From Falsiroseomonas stagni DSM 19981 (GTDB taxonomy: Bacteria > Pseudomonadota > Alphaproteobacteria > Acetobacterales > Acetobacteraceae): a DNA stretch of 64,000 nt. Both the position numbers and the translations under genes were made by a program. Position 1 is the first letter of the stretch. Every line of letters starts with the position of its first letter. The stretch is taken from the NCBI RefSeq assembly GCF_900114315.1, contig NZ_FOSQ01000007.1:33379-97378 (forward strand), in the 5' to 3' direction. The notes under the pieces are model-generated. The model was not told where the DNA came from, did no database searches, and saw nothing but the letters and a program-made list of their open reading frames with translations. Shown here piece after piece: positions 1 to 7,662 of this stretch.

Positions 1-170
1 CCAGCCCCATCAAGCGCATCGGCCGCAACCGCTTCGTGCGGAACGTGCTGGTGGCCATCGGCAACAGCGGCGATCCGGCGCTGCGCGCCACGGCGCAGGG
101 CCTGTGCGATGATGCGGATGAGAGCGTCGCGGAATGTGCGCGATGGGCAAGCGAGAGGTTGCTTGGATGA
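1..170 (+). CDS. queG: Epoxyqueuosine reductase QueG, C-terminal fragment
   Basis: The window opens inside a gene. Reading from base 3 gives about 55 residues beginning [11 protein letters not shown] and ending at TGA 168-170. This matches the C-terminal HEAT-like tail of QueG, in which an S-P-I-(K/R)-R-I-G stretch is followed by R-N-V-L-(V/I)-A-(I/L)-G-N. QueG is the cobalamin- and 4Fe-4S-dependent enzyme that reduces epoxyqueuosine to queuosine in tRNA, the last step of the pathway. The 4Fe-4S and catalytic domains lie upstream of the window. The stop overlaps the queC start (ATGA), and queC is an earlier step of the same pathway, which supports the call. Only the tail is visible. Confidence 0.8.
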   Translation, partial: SPIKRIGRNRFVRNVLVAIGNSGDPALRATAQGLCDDADESVAECARWASERLLG

Positions 171-979
171 TCCCTTCTGTTGCTGGAGCCGCTTCGCGCC
201 CGCCAGCGGCGGGCGAGGCCGCGAATGCGGCCCGCCGGCAGTCCGGCGAGCCAAGCGCGCGGAGCGCGCGCCCGGCGATTGAGGGCGAGCGGAGCGACAA
301 GGCGCTGGTGCTGTTCTCCGGCGGGCAGGACAGCGCGACCTGCCTGGCCTGGGCACTGGACCGCTATGCCGCGGTGGAGACGCTGGGCTTCGACTACGGC
401 CAGCGGCATGTGGTGGAACTGGAAACGCGCGCCGCCTTCCGCGCGCATGTCGCGGCGCATCCCGTCTGGGGCGGCCGGCTCGGCGCGGATCATATCATCA
501 AGATCGATGCCCTGGGCGCGATCAGCGAGACCTCGCTGACCCGCGATGTGGCGATCGAGATGGAGACCGGCGGGCTGCCCAACACCTTCGTGCCCGGGCG
601 GAACCTGATCTTCCTGACCTTCGCCGCGGCGCTCGCCTTCCGGCGCGGGCTGAAGCACATCGTCACCGGCGTCTGCGAGACCGACTATTCCGGCTATCCC
701 GACTGCCGGGACGACACGATCAAGGCGCTGCAGGTGGCGCTGAACCTCGGCATGGAGAAGCGTTTCGTCCTGCACACGCCGCTGATGTGGCGGGACAAGG
801 CGGCAACCTGGCAGCTGGCGCAGGAGCTTGGCGGGGATGGGTTGGTGGAGGCGATCCGGACCATCACCCATTCCTGCTACCTCGGCGATCGCACGCCGCA
901 TGAATGGGGCGCGGGCTGCGGGCATTGCCCGGCCTGTGACCTGCGGGAACGCGGCTGGCGGAAGTGGAAGGCGGCATGA
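167..979 (+). CDS. queC: 7-cyano-7-deazaguanine synthase QueC with inserted N-terminal repeat
   Basis: QueC converts 7-carboxy-7-deazaguanine to preQ0 using ATP and ammonia. The PP-loop SGGQDS is at about residue 51. The C-terminal zinc site shows one Cys in HSCYL and three in CGHCPAC. The start at 167 is chosen because it overlaps the queG stop as ATGA; an ATG at 134 also stays open but would overlap queG further. QueC proteins normally begin a few residues before the PP-loop strand. Here about 44 extra residues precede it, and residues 11-39 are encoded by a multi-hairpin repeat element (see 197-283). The extension is Ala/Pro/Arg-rich and probably disordered. A start just before KALVLF would remove it, but no ATG or GTG with a good ribosome site is visible there. 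Confidence 0.92.
   Translation: MIPSVAGAASRPPAAGEAANAARRQSGEPSARSARPAIEGERSDKALVLFSGGQDSATCLAWALDRYAAVETLGFDYGQRHVVELETRAAFRAHVAAHPVWGGRLGADHIIKIDALGAISETSLTRDVAIEMETGGLPNTFVPGRNLIFLTFAAALAFRRGLKHIVTGVCETDYSGYPDCRDDTIKALQVALNLGMEKRFVLHTPLMWRDKAATWQLAQELGGDGLVEAIRTITHSCYLGDRTPHEWGAGCGHCPACDLRERGWRKWKAA
197..283 (+). repeat. Four-hairpin structured repeat, copy 1 (in queC)
   Basis: Four consecutive hairpins fill 87 bp. HP1 is 197-204 paired with 208-215. HP2 is 217-222 with 227-232, loop GAAT. HP3 is 233-238 with 243-248, loop CAGT. HP4 is 255-260 with 264-269, loop GGA. An AGCCAA linker sits between HP3 and HP4, and the element ends in GGCGATTGAG. Copies 2 and 3 keep the loops, linker and tail while the stem sequences change in a pairing-preserving way. 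Read in the queC frame it encodes 29 codons (R-P-P-A... to ...A-I-E). I do not recognise it as a named repeat family. Confidence 0.8.
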
Positions 980-1521
980 CCCCGCGGGCGGAGGGCTTCG
1001 TCTTCCTCGCGGGGTTCGGGCTGTGCATCCCGGCGGCCAATTGGCTGATCGGGCATGCAGGCACGATGTGCATCCCGGGCGGGCCCTGCCTGGTGCCGGT
1101 CGCGCCAGGGGTCATGGCGCCGTCGGGCGTGCTGATGATCGGCTTGGCGCTGGTGCTGCGGGATCTGGTGCAGCGCCGGCTCGGGCTGGGATGGGCGTTC
1201 GGGGCGGTGCTGGCCGGCGCCGCGCTCTCCGCCCTGCTGGCGCCGCCGGCGCTGGTGGTGGCCTCCGCGCTGGCCTTCCTGCTCTCGGAACTCGTGGACC
1301 TCGCGGTCTATACGCCCTTGCAACGGCGGGGCCTGGTGCTGGCCGTGGCGGCGAGTGGCGCGGTGGGCCTGGTGGTGGATAGCGCTGTGTTTCTGTGGCT
1401 GGCCTTCGGCAGCCTGGACTTCATGGCCGGGCAGGTTCTGGGCAAGGCGTGGATGGTGCTGGCGGCGCTGCCCATCCTGCAGGTGATGCGCAGGCGCGAT
1501 GCGGCGCGGGGGATTGCATGA
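976..1521 (+). CDS. VUT family putative queuosine precursor transporter (DUF165/YhhQ-like)
   Basis: A 181-residue integral membrane protein with about five or six hydrophobic segments. It carries the DUF165 hallmark stretch [14 protein letters not shown] followed by R-R at about residues 100-115, and an upstream L-V-L-R-D-L-V motif. Members such as E. coli YhhQ import preQ0/preQ1. The start is the ATG overlapping the queC stop (ATGA). Position directly after queC and queG fits import of a 7-deazapurine precursor beside its synthesis. At 181 residues it belongs to the short alphaproteobacterial branch of the family. Substrate is inferred from family and neighbours. Confidence 0.85.
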   Translation: MTPRAEGFVFLAGFGLCIPAANWLIGHAGTMCIPGGPCLVPVAPGVMAPSGVLMIGLALVLRDLVQRRLGLGWAFGAVLAGAALSALLAPPALVVASALAFLLSELVDLAVYTPLQRRGLVLAVAASGAVGLVVDSAVFLWLAFGSLDFMAGQVLGKAWMVLAALPILQVMRRRDAARGIA

Positions 1522-2174
1522 AGATCCTGGTGGTTCGGAACAGCGAGACAGCGCCGGAGGGCGCCTTCGGCGACTGGCTGCGCGCGCAGGGGCATGAGCT
1601 GGAGATCATCGCCGGCTGTGACGTGACGGACGCCCAGATGCAGGCGGCGCCCCTCGTCGTCATGCTCGGATCGCCGCGGGGCGTCTATGAGGGCGCGGCC
1701 CATCCCTGGATCGACGCGCAGCGCGCCATGGTGGCGAAGCGGCTGGAGGCGCAGCACCCCACCATCGGCATCTGCTTCGGCGCGCAGATGATGGCGGCCG
1801 CCGCGGGCGGCAGCGTGGCGCGCCATGCGGAGGGCGTGTTCCATCGCGGCTGGATCGGCAATGCGGAGGCCGCTGAGCCCTCCCTGGAAGGGGTGTGGCC
1901 GCGCTGGCATGGCGATGTGATCACGCCCCCGCCGCAGGCGACGGTGCTGGCCCGCGATGCCGGCACGGTTCAGTGCTTCGCGCTGCCCAACGCCATCGCC
2001 GTTCAGTTCCACCCGGAGGCGACACCCGCGATCATGGACCATTGGGCGAGCCTGTCGGCGCCTGGCGCCGTGGACCGCGGAGCGATGCTCGACCAGGGCG
2101 CGGTGCTGTTCGAGGAACGGCGCGCGGCGCGGGAGGCCTTGTTCGCGGAATTGCTACGGCGGGCCGGGGTGTGA
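1518..2174 (+). CDS. Class I glutamine amidotransferase (GMP-synthase-like)
   Basis: A 218-residue stand-alone GATase1 domain. The nucleophile is in GICFGAQ (Cys86) and the His/Glu pair is in FHPEAT (His165, Glu167), so the triad is complete. No synthetase domain is attached. Proteins of this type are often annotated as GMP synthase-like amidotransferases and may hydrolyse gamma-glutamyl amides or supply ammonia to a partner. The start overlaps the preceding stop (ATGA) and the stop overlaps the next start (TGATG), so it is translationally coupled in the queuosine-type operon. Supplying ammonia to QueC would be speculation. The exact substrate is unknown. Confidence 0.85.
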   Translation: MKILVVRNSETAPEGAFGDWLRAQGHELEIIAGCDVTDAQMQAAPLVVMLGSPRGVYEGAAHPWIDAQRAMVAKRLEAQHPTIGICFGAQMMAAAAGGSVARHAEGVFHRGWIGNAEAAEPSLEGVWPRWHGDVITPPPQATVLARDAGTVQCFALPNAIAVQFHPEATPAIMDHWASLSAPGAVDRGAMLDQGAVLFEERRAAREALFAELLRRAGV

Positions 2175-2830
2175 TGCGATCGGCACGACGGGGTGACCTG
2201 CGGCCGGCAACGCCGGCCGAGGCGCCGGATGGCGCCCGCGGCCAGTGCGGCGAAGCCAAGCCCGCGGAGCGGGCGCTGGCGATTGAGGCACCGGAAAGCA
2301 ACACCAACGAGCCGCTGCAAGCGGCCGTTGGTGTGAGGCTGGACACGCCGCGCCTGCGGCTGCGGCCGCACAGCGTCGAGGATTTCGAGGCGCTGGCGAC
2401 GCTCTGGGCGGACCCGGCGGTGACGCGCTTCATCGGTGGCCGGCCGGCGACGCGGGAGGAAAGCTGGGGGCGGCTGCTGCGCTATGCCGGGCTCTGGCGG
2501 TTGCTGGGCTTCGGCTATTGGGCGGTGGAGGATCGCGAAACCGGCGCCTATCTCGGCGATGTCGGCTTCGCGGATTTCCACCGGCCGCTGGACCCCGCGC
2601 CCCCTGCCCTGCCGGAGATGGGCTGGGTGCTATCGCCCGCCGTGCATGGGAAGGGCCTGGCGACGGAGGCCGCGGCTGCGGCGCTGGCCTGGCTGGGTCG
2701 CGACTGCTTCTGCATGATCGACCCTGCCCATGCAGGTTCGCTGCGCGTCGCCGCAAAGCTGGGCTTCGTCCAGGTTGGCGTGCCGCGTTATCGCGACGGC
2801 GTTACGACCTTGTTGATCCGCCGCCATTGA
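2174..2830 (+). CDS. GNAT-family N-acetyltransferase (RimJ/RimL type) with inserted repeat
   Basis: A 218-residue protein whose GNAT domain begins near residue 56 with LDTPRLRLRPH, typical of RimJ/RimL-like acetyltransferases. The acetyl-CoA region includes GWVLSPAVHGKGLATEA at about residues 155-171, matching the Q/R-x-x-G-x-G/A loop. The late segment SLRVAAKLGF is also typical. The start shares bases with the previous stop (TGATG). Residues 10-38 are encoded by the multi-hairpin repeat (2201-2287), and a further large hairpin follows at 2301-2334. The first ~55 residues are therefore not part of the fold. The acetylated substrate is not known. Confidence 0.88.
   Translation: MRSARRGDLRPATPAEAPDGARGQCGEAKPAERALAIEAPESNTNEPLQAAVGVRLDTPRLRLRPHSVEDFEALATLWADPAVTRFIGGRPATREESWGRLLRYAGLWRLLGFGYWAVEDRETGAYLGDVGFADFHRPLDPAPPALPEMGWVLSPAVHGKGLATEAAAAALAWLGRDCFCMIDPAHAGSLRVAAKLGFVQVGVPRYRDGVTTLLIRRH
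2201..2287 (+). repeat. Four-hairpin structured repeat, copy 2 (in GNAT gene)
   Basis: Same architecture as copy 1. HP1 is 2201-2208 with 2212-2219. HP2 is 2221-2226 with 2231-2236, loop GGAT. HP3 is 2237-2242 with 2247-2252, loop CAGT and one mismatch in six pairs. HP4 is 2260-2265 with 2269-2274, loop GGA. The linker is AAGCCAA and the tail GGCGATTGAG. The copy is exactly 87 bp and is read in the same frame as copy 1 (R-P-A-T... to ...A-I-E), although linker and tail spacers differ by one base each in opposite directions. Confidence 0.8.
2301..2334 (+). repeat. Large perfect inverted repeat next to copy 2
   Basis: ACACCAACG (2301-2309) pairs with CGTTGGTGT (2326-2334), and GCCGCT (2311-2316) pairs with AGCGGC (2320-2325). 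This gives 15 pairs with a single bulged A and a GCA loop. It lies inside the GNAT coding sequence 13 bp after the end of repeat copy 2. Copies 1 and 3 have no matching hairpin at that place, so it is either an extra module or a separate element. Confidence 0.65.
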
Positions 2831-2839
2831 AGGCGGGGC

Positions 2840-2887
2840 CCGGGGGGCGCCACGCCCCCCGGCGGGGGTGCGGGGGCGGCGTCCCCG
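2840..2887. terminator. GC-rich hairpins between convergent genes
   Basis: The gap between the GNAT stop and the convergent RraA-like stop holds a perfect 10-bp stem, CCGGGGGGCG (2840-2849) with CGCCCCCCGG (2853-2862). A second hairpin pairs GCGGGG with CCCCGC at about 2870-2887. There is no U-tract, so this is a candidate bidirectional terminator or an intergenic GC palindrome. Confidence 0.45.
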
Positions 2888-2890
2888 CCC

Positions 2891-3562
2891 TTACGCCTTC
2901 CCCGGCGTCTGCAACGCGTAATACCCGTGCCGCTTCCTGGCCTCCGCCAGGTCCACCCCCGCGCGGATGTCGCGAAGGATCAGTTCCTCCTTCGCGTCGA
3001 TCGATTCCGCGATGCCCAGCACGTCCATGGCGCGGGAGAGCGGGACGCAGACGACGCAGCTGTCATCGGCGCAGATGACATCGCCCGGGTCCACGCGGAC
3101 ATGGCCGAGCACGACGGGCACGTTGGTTGCGTCCAGCGCCACGCGGTCCTTGCCGGTGCGCGAATGGTTGGCGCGGGACCAGATAGGGTAGCCGTATTCG
3201 CGGCTTTCGCCGACGTCGCGGTTCACGCCCTCGATCACCGTGCCGGCGATGCCCTTGGCCTTCGCGGCCTCCGTCAGGATGTTGCCCCAGACGGTGCAGT
3301 CGATGCGGCCGCGATTGTCGATGACGATGACGTCGCCGGCTTCCGCCAGGTGCAGGAAATCGCCCACGGTGCCGCCGGCCGGCCCCATCGGCAGGTAGCG
3401 CAGCGTCACCGCCTGGCCGCAGATGCGCGCGCCTTGCAGCATGGGCTTCAACCCATCCACCTGCCCCGGGATGGCCAGCTTGTCGCAGGCATCCGAGACG
3501 CAGGAGGAAGGCAGCTTCGCGAAGCGCGCGATCACATCGGGGGCGAGGCGGTCGAAGGACAT
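2891..3562 (-). CDS. RraA-like / HMG-aldolase family protein
   Basis: A 223-residue protein of the RraA-like fold, which includes 4-hydroxy-4-methyl-2-oxoglutarate/4-carboxy-4-hydroxy-2-oxoadipate aldolases and the RNase E inhibitor RraA. Visible family features are SCVSDACDKL near the N-terminus, GDVIVIDNRGRIDCTVWG at about residues 75-92, and EGVNRDV at about 113-119 where the family G-x-x-R-D motif falls. Aldolase members act at the end of aromatic-ring catabolism and release pyruvate. It is the 3'-most gene of a minus-strand run with a Bug protein, a Pht5-like protein and a Mo hydroxylase, which supports a catabolic aldolase or decarboxylase. A paralogue is at 41187. Confidence 0.8.
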   Translation of the reverse strand: MSFDRLAPDVIARFAKLPSSCVSDACDKLAIPGQVDGLKPMLQGARICGQAVTLRYLPMGPAGGTVGDFLHLAEAGDVIVIDNRGRIDCTVWGNILTEAAKAKGIAGTVIEGVNRDVGESREYGYPIWSRANHSRTGKDRVALDATNVPVVLGHVRVDPGDVICADDSCVVCVPLSRAMDVLGIAESIDAKEELILRDIRAGVDLAEARKRHGYYALQTPGKA

Positions 3563-3566
3563 GGGC

Positions 3567-4532
3567 TCAATCCGGTTGGATGTTGTTGGCGCGCACGATG
3601 GCGCCCCAGGTCTCGACCTGCCGCGCGAAGAAGACGCGGAGTTCCTCGGGCGAGGAGAGGACCAGGCGCGCCTGCTGGGTTTCCGTCATCACGCGGCGGG
3701 CGCGTTCCTCCGACAGCGCTTCGCGCAAAGCGGCGTTCATGGCGGCGATGGTGGCGGGCGGCGTGCCGCGCGGGCCCCAGACGCCCCACCAGGCCTCGGC
3801 CTCCAGCCCCTGGTAGCCGGCTTCGGCGGAGGTCGGCGTATCCGGCAGGCCGGCCAGTCGCGTCGGCCCGAACTGCATGAGGGGGCGGAGCGATCCGCCG
3901 GCGATGTGGGGCAGCATCAGCGCGGCGCTGCCGATCATCATGTCCACATGGCCCGCCACCGCATCGTTCACCGCGAGGCCGCCGCTGCGATAGGGGACGT
4001 GCTGGAAGCTCGTGCCTTCCCGGTCGCCGAGTTGGATCATCGTCAGGTGCCCGATGGTCCCGTTGCCGGTGGAGCCATAGGAGACGCTGTCCCGCTGCGC
4101 CTTCGCCCGCGTGACGGCATCCGCCATGGTGCGGAAGGGCTTGTCCGGCTTGCAGGCCACGGCATAGGGCGAACCACCGATCAGCATGACGGGATCGAGG
4201 TCCGTCAGCACGTTCAGCGGCGGCGTGCGCAGCAGGGCCGGGATGGTCGCGTGGCTGTCGAAGGTCAGCATCCAGGTCAGGCCATCCGGCCGTGCCTTGG
4301 CCACGATATCCGCGCCGATGGAACCTGCGGCGCCGGAGCGGTTCTCCACCACCACCGTCGCGCCGAGCCTGGCGCCGACACCCGGTGCGACCAGCCGTGC
4401 GACGGCATCGGTGGAACCGCCGGGGCCGAAGGGCACGACGATGCGGATGGTGTTGGACTGCGCGCTGGCGATGCGCGGCGCGGCAAGCACCGCGGCGGCG
4501 CCGAGCAGGGCGCGCCGGTTGATCCGGACCAT
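3567..4532 (-). CDS. Bug family tripartite tricarboxylate transporter substrate-binding protein
   Basis: A 321-residue exported solute-binding protein. The N-terminus INRRALLGAAAVLAAPRIAS is a signal sequence with twin Arg, cut near ASAQ. The mature start IRIVVPFGPGGSTDAVARL is the Bug (TctC) hallmark, followed by VVVENRSGAAGSIGAD. Bug proteins bind carboxylates in the periplasm and usually pass them to TctA/TctB. Neither membrane subunit is nearby. It lies 4 bp upstream of the RraA-like gene, so the two are probably co-transcribed. The ligand is unknown; a carboxylated aromatic is likely given the neighbours. Confidence 0.92.
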   Translation of the reverse strand: MVRINRRALLGAAAVLAAPRIASAQSNTIRIVVPFGPGGSTDAVARLVAPGVGARLGATVVVENRSGAAGSIGADIVAKARPDGLTWMLTFDSHATIPALLRTPPLNVLTDLDPVMLIGGSPYAVACKPDKPFRTMADAVTRAKAQRDSVSYGSTGNGTIGHLTMIQLGDREGTSFQHVPYRSGGLAVNDAVAGHVDMMIGSAALMLPHIAGGSLRPLMQFGPTRLAGLPDTPTSAEAGYQGLEAEAWWGVWGPRGTPPATIAAMNAALREALSEERARRVMTETQQARLVLSSPEELRVFFARQVETWGAIVRANNIQPD

Positions 4533-4561
4533 GGACTAATCCTCCCGAGTTGAGCCGGCGT

Positions 4562-5518
4562 TCAGACGCCGTGCGTCGTCTCGTGGAAGAGTGCCTCCGG
4601 CTGCACGTCCTGGGAAGTCAGGCCATCGGCGGCGGAGAAGCGGCACATCGCGGCCATCTCCGCCCGGTTGCGGCGGAAGCCGTAGGGCCAGGGGTCGCCG
4701 CCCATGAATTCGGTCTGCTTCGCGACTTCCGACGCGATCCAGGGGATGGAGACGCGCAGCACATTCACCATCGCGGCCTCCGCCAGCGCATGGGCCTTGG
4801 CGGCACTGAAGGCGTTGAACAGCGCCATGGCCAGGCCAGGATTGGCGGCGGCGACATCACGCCGGATGGCGATGCAGTGCATGATCGGGAAGAAGCCGGT
4901 GGCCTTGTAGTAGGCTTCCTCATGGGTCCGGAAATCGGGGAACAGGCGGGCGACGGGCGCCGTACCGTTCACGAAGCAGGCAGGCGGGCGGGGGGCGATG
5001 ACGGCATCGATCTCGCCCCCGGCCAGCATGGCGTCGAGCGTCTGGCCCTCCGCGATGCTTTCCTTGCGGATGTGGGGCGGCAGCACGATGGGCGTGCGTT
5101 CGCCCGCGACCTTCCAGGTGATGCCGGACAGATCGACGCCATAGTGGTCGCGCAGCACGCCGCGCACCCAGACCGCCGCGGTCTGCTGGTATTCCGGCAG
5201 GCCGATGACGCGGCCGGCCAAATCCTTCGGCCCGGTGATGCCGCGGTCGGTGCGGATGTAGATGGCGGAATGGCGGAAGGCGCGGGACGGGAAGACGGGC
5301 ACGCCGATGTAGCGGCTGTCACCGCGCGCGACGGAGAGGATGTGGCTGCCCATCGACATCTCCGTGATGTCGTAGCGGGCTTCCCGCATGGCGATGCGGA
5401 ACAGGTCCTCCGGCTCCCCCGGCGTGAAGGCGATGTCGAAACCCTCGACCTTGATGCGCCCTTCCACCACGGCGCGGGTGCGATCGGTCAGCGTGCAGGC
5501 GAGGGAAAGCTGGGTCAT
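4562..5518 (-). CDS. 4,5-dihydroxyphthalate decarboxylase-like (Pht5 family) protein
   Basis: A 318-residue protein with a periplasmic-binding-protein type II fold but no signal peptide, so probably cytoplasmic. It begins LSLACTLTDRTRAVVEGRI and continues GFDIAFTPGEPEDLFRIAM, as in proteins annotated as 4,5-dihydroxyphthalate decarboxylase. Later features are GLPEYQQTAAVWVRGVL and IDAVIAPRPP. Its start overlaps the stop of the Mo-hydroxylase large subunit (ATGA), so the two are coupled. A phthalate-like or hydroxy-aromatic acid pathway fits. Many members are uncharacterised binding-fold proteins, so the decarboxylase activity is only family-based. Confidence 0.8.
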   Translation of the reverse strand: MTQLSLACTLTDRTRAVVEGRIKVEGFDIAFTPGEPEDLFRIAMREARYDITEMSMGSHILSVARGDSRYIGVPVFPSRAFRHSAIYIRTDRGITGPKDLAGRVIGLPEYQQTAAVWVRGVLRDHYGVDLSGITWKVAGERTPIVLPPHIRKESIAEGQTLDAMLAGGEIDAVIAPRPPACFVNGTAPVARLFPDFRTHEEAYYKATGFFPIMHCIAIRRDVAAANPGLAMALFNAFSAAKAHALAEAAMVNVLRVSIPWIASEVAKQTEFMGGDPWPYGFRRNRAEMAAMCRFSAADGLTSQDVQPEALFHETTHGV

Positions 5519-7662
5519 GCATCATCCATGGCGCGGGCGATATTCTCGGGCGTGAAGGGCCAGCGCGTGACGCGCACGCCGAGCGCATCGGCGATGGCAT
5601 TGGCGATGGCGGCGATGACGGGGCCGAGGCTGCATTCACCGGCGCCGAGTGGGGGCGCTTCCGGCCGCGCGATGAGTTCGGCCTGGACGCGCGGCACATC
5701 TGTAAAGCGGAGGATCGGGTAGGTTTCCCAGCTATCCGACGTGACGTTGCGCGCATCGTGCCGCACGGCTTCCAGCAGGCAGAGCGACGTCGCCTGGATG
5801 GCGCCGCCCTCGATCTGGTTCAGCGATCCGTCGGGGTTCACGACCTCCCCCACATCGGCGGCGAGCCAGAGGCGCTTGCAGCGGATGCGCTCACCGGCCT
5901 CGATCTCCGCCACCGCGGCACACCAGGCGCCGCTGCCCTTGTAGCGGGAGACGGCGAGGCCCATGCCGATGCCATCGCGCTTCTGCCGGTTGGGCCAATC
6001 CGCCATCCGGGCGGCGCGGGACAGGACATCGCGGGACCGCGCATCGTCGAGGTGACGGAGGCGATGCGCCAGCGGGTCCTCCGCGGCCTGGGCCGCGAGT
6101 TCGTCCATCACGCTCTCGATCGCCCAGACATTCACCAGCGCGCCCAGGCCGCGCAGCGCGGAGGTGCGGAGCGGCATGGCGGTGATGCGCGCCATGTCGA
6201 CCTTCAGCGCAGGCACGCGATAGGGCGGGACGGCATTGCGCTGCGCGCCGCCACCGCCGGCCAGCGGCGGGTTGATGGCGGGCGGCACGGGGAAGCCATC
6301 CGCCATCATGGAAGCCGCGAGCAGCGTCGGCAACGCGCCGCGGCCGGGGCGGCCGGAATGCCCGTTGGAGAGCACCTGCTGCGACCAGCGGAGCAGCGTG
6401 CCATCCGCCTCGGCCTCCGCCGCCACATCGACGATCATCGCGGGGGATGCGGGGCCCCAGGCGAGTTCCTCCGCGCGGGACCACAGCACGCGGATCGGCG
6501 TGCCGGGATGGGCGCGGGCGATGAGGGCGGCATCGAGCGCGACATCATCCGCGCCATTGTGGCCGTAGCAGCCGGCACCCTCGACATGGTGGAGGATGAT
6601 GTTGTCCGCCGGCATCCGGAGCGCCTTCGTCAGGTCGGCGCGGAGGTTGTAGATGCCCTGGCTGTGGCACCAGATCTCCACCGTATCTCCAGTCCAGGTC
6701 GCGACGGCGCATGACGTGCCGATGGAGCCGTGGGTGATGAAGGGGCGGAAGAAGCGGCGCGCGATCCGGCGCGCGGGCGCGGGGGTTTCGGCGCTGCGTT
6801 CCAGCACGATGGAATCCTCGCGCGGCGCGGAGTCCATCCAGGCCTCGATCGCGTGTTCCTCCGGCAGCGTATCCGCCGCATCCCAGCTGGCGCGGGCGGC
6901 CAGGCGGGCGGCGGCTGCCTCCGCGTGGTGTTCCTGGGTGGCCAGGGCGGCGAGGACGCTGCCATCGCGGAAGATGGTGGCGCCGCCGGGCAGCGGGCCG
7001 TCGCGGAGCGCCGCGAGCGTCGCGCCGCGTGCGGCGGGGCGGACCATGCGGGCATGCATCATGCCGGGCAGGCGCATATCATGCACGAAGCGCGGCTGGC
7101 CGAATATCTTGGCCGGCAGGTCAAGCCGGGGCGCGGAGGTGCCGGCGATCCGGCGGGCGCTTGCTGGCTTGGCGCGGTCGCCCGGCGTGGCCTCGACAGC
7201 CAGCAGCGCGGCATCGGCCATGGACCAGTAGGAACCCAGCACGCGGCCATCCGGGGCGACGAAATCGCCGTCCTGCACCGCAATGTCCTCGCGCGGCACA
7301 CCGGTCTTCTGAGCCGCCACACCGACGAAGATCGCGCGCGCCTCGGCGCAGGCATGGCGGATTGCCATGCCGGATTCCTGGACGGAGAGGCTGCCGCTCG
7401 TCACGGCCTCATCCGGGCTTCCCGGCGTGGAGGCCGGGCGCACCACCAGGCGGGGCAGCGCGACATCCAGCTCCTCGGCGGCGATCTGGGCGAGTGCCGT
7501 GATGATCCCCTGCCCCAGCTCCACCTTGCCCGGCGTGATGGTCACGGTGCCCCCGGGCTGGATGGACAGCCATTGGTCGAGCCGCCGGTTCACATGCAGG
7601 CTGCCGGGGAGCTTCGGCTTGTCGTCGCCACCCTGCACGGCGTTGCGGAAGGCCAGGTTCAT
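5515..7662 (-). CDS. Xanthine dehydrogenase family molybdopterin-binding subunit (IorB-type)
   Basis: The 715-residue large subunit of a molybdenum hydroxylase. Near the N-terminus it has VNRRLDQWLSIQPGG followed by TPGKVELGQGIITAL. In the middle are LRGLGALVNVWAIESVMDEL and, near the C-terminus, GAGECSLGPVIAAIANAIAD, where GAGE supplies the catalytic Glu. These enzymes hydroxylate N-heterocycles or aldehydes with water. Its start overlaps the stop of the 2Fe-2S subunit (ATGA). No FAD subunit is present, as in the two-subunit IorAB and nicotinate dehydrogenase types, which pass electrons to a cytochrome. Substrate unknown; a nitrogen heterocycle or aromatic aldehyde is likely. Confidence 0.9.
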   Translation of the reverse strand: MNLAFRNAVQGGDDKPKLPGSLHVNRRLDQWLSIQPGGTVTITPGKVELGQGIITALAQIAAEELDVALPRLVVRPASTPGSPDEAVTSGSLSVQESGMAIRHACAEARAIFVGVAAQKTGVPREDIAVQDGDFVAPDGRVLGSYWSMADAALLAVEATPGDRAKPASARRIAGTSAPRLDLPAKIFGQPRFVHDMRLPGMMHARMVRPAARGATLAALRDGPLPGGATIFRDGSVLAALATQEHHAEAAAARLAARASWDAADTLPEEHAIEAWMDSAPREDSIVLERSAETPAPARRIARRFFRPFITHGSIGTSCAVATWTGDTVEIWCHSQGIYNLRADLTKALRMPADNIILHHVEGAGCYGHNGADDVALDAALIARAHPGTPIRVLWSRAEELAWGPASPAMIVDVAAEAEADGTLLRWSQQVLSNGHSGRPGRGALPTLLAASMMADGFPVPPAINPPLAGGGGAQRNAVPPYRVPALKVDMARITAMPLRTSALRGLGALVNVWAIESVMDELAAQAAEDPLAHRLRHLDDARSRDVLSRAARMADWPNRQKRDGIGMGLAVSRYKGSGAWCAAVAEIEAGERIRCKRLWLAADVGEVVNPDGSLNQIEGGAIQATSLCLLEAVRHDARNVTSDSWETYPILRFTDVPRVQAELIARPEAPPLGAGECSLGPVIAAIANAIADALGVRVTRWPFTPENIARAMDDA

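Noticed and set aside
197..283. The queC hairpin element as a riboswitch or terminator
   Set aside because: It lies within the coding frame, has no U-tract or sequestration of a start site, and recurs in a GNAT gene and between other genes. A dispersed repeat explains it better.
2891..3562. Menaquinone methyltransferase or RNase E inhibitor call
   Set aside because: RraA-like proteins are often mislabelled as demethylmenaquinone methyltransferases. No methyltransferase fold is seen, and the context is catabolic.
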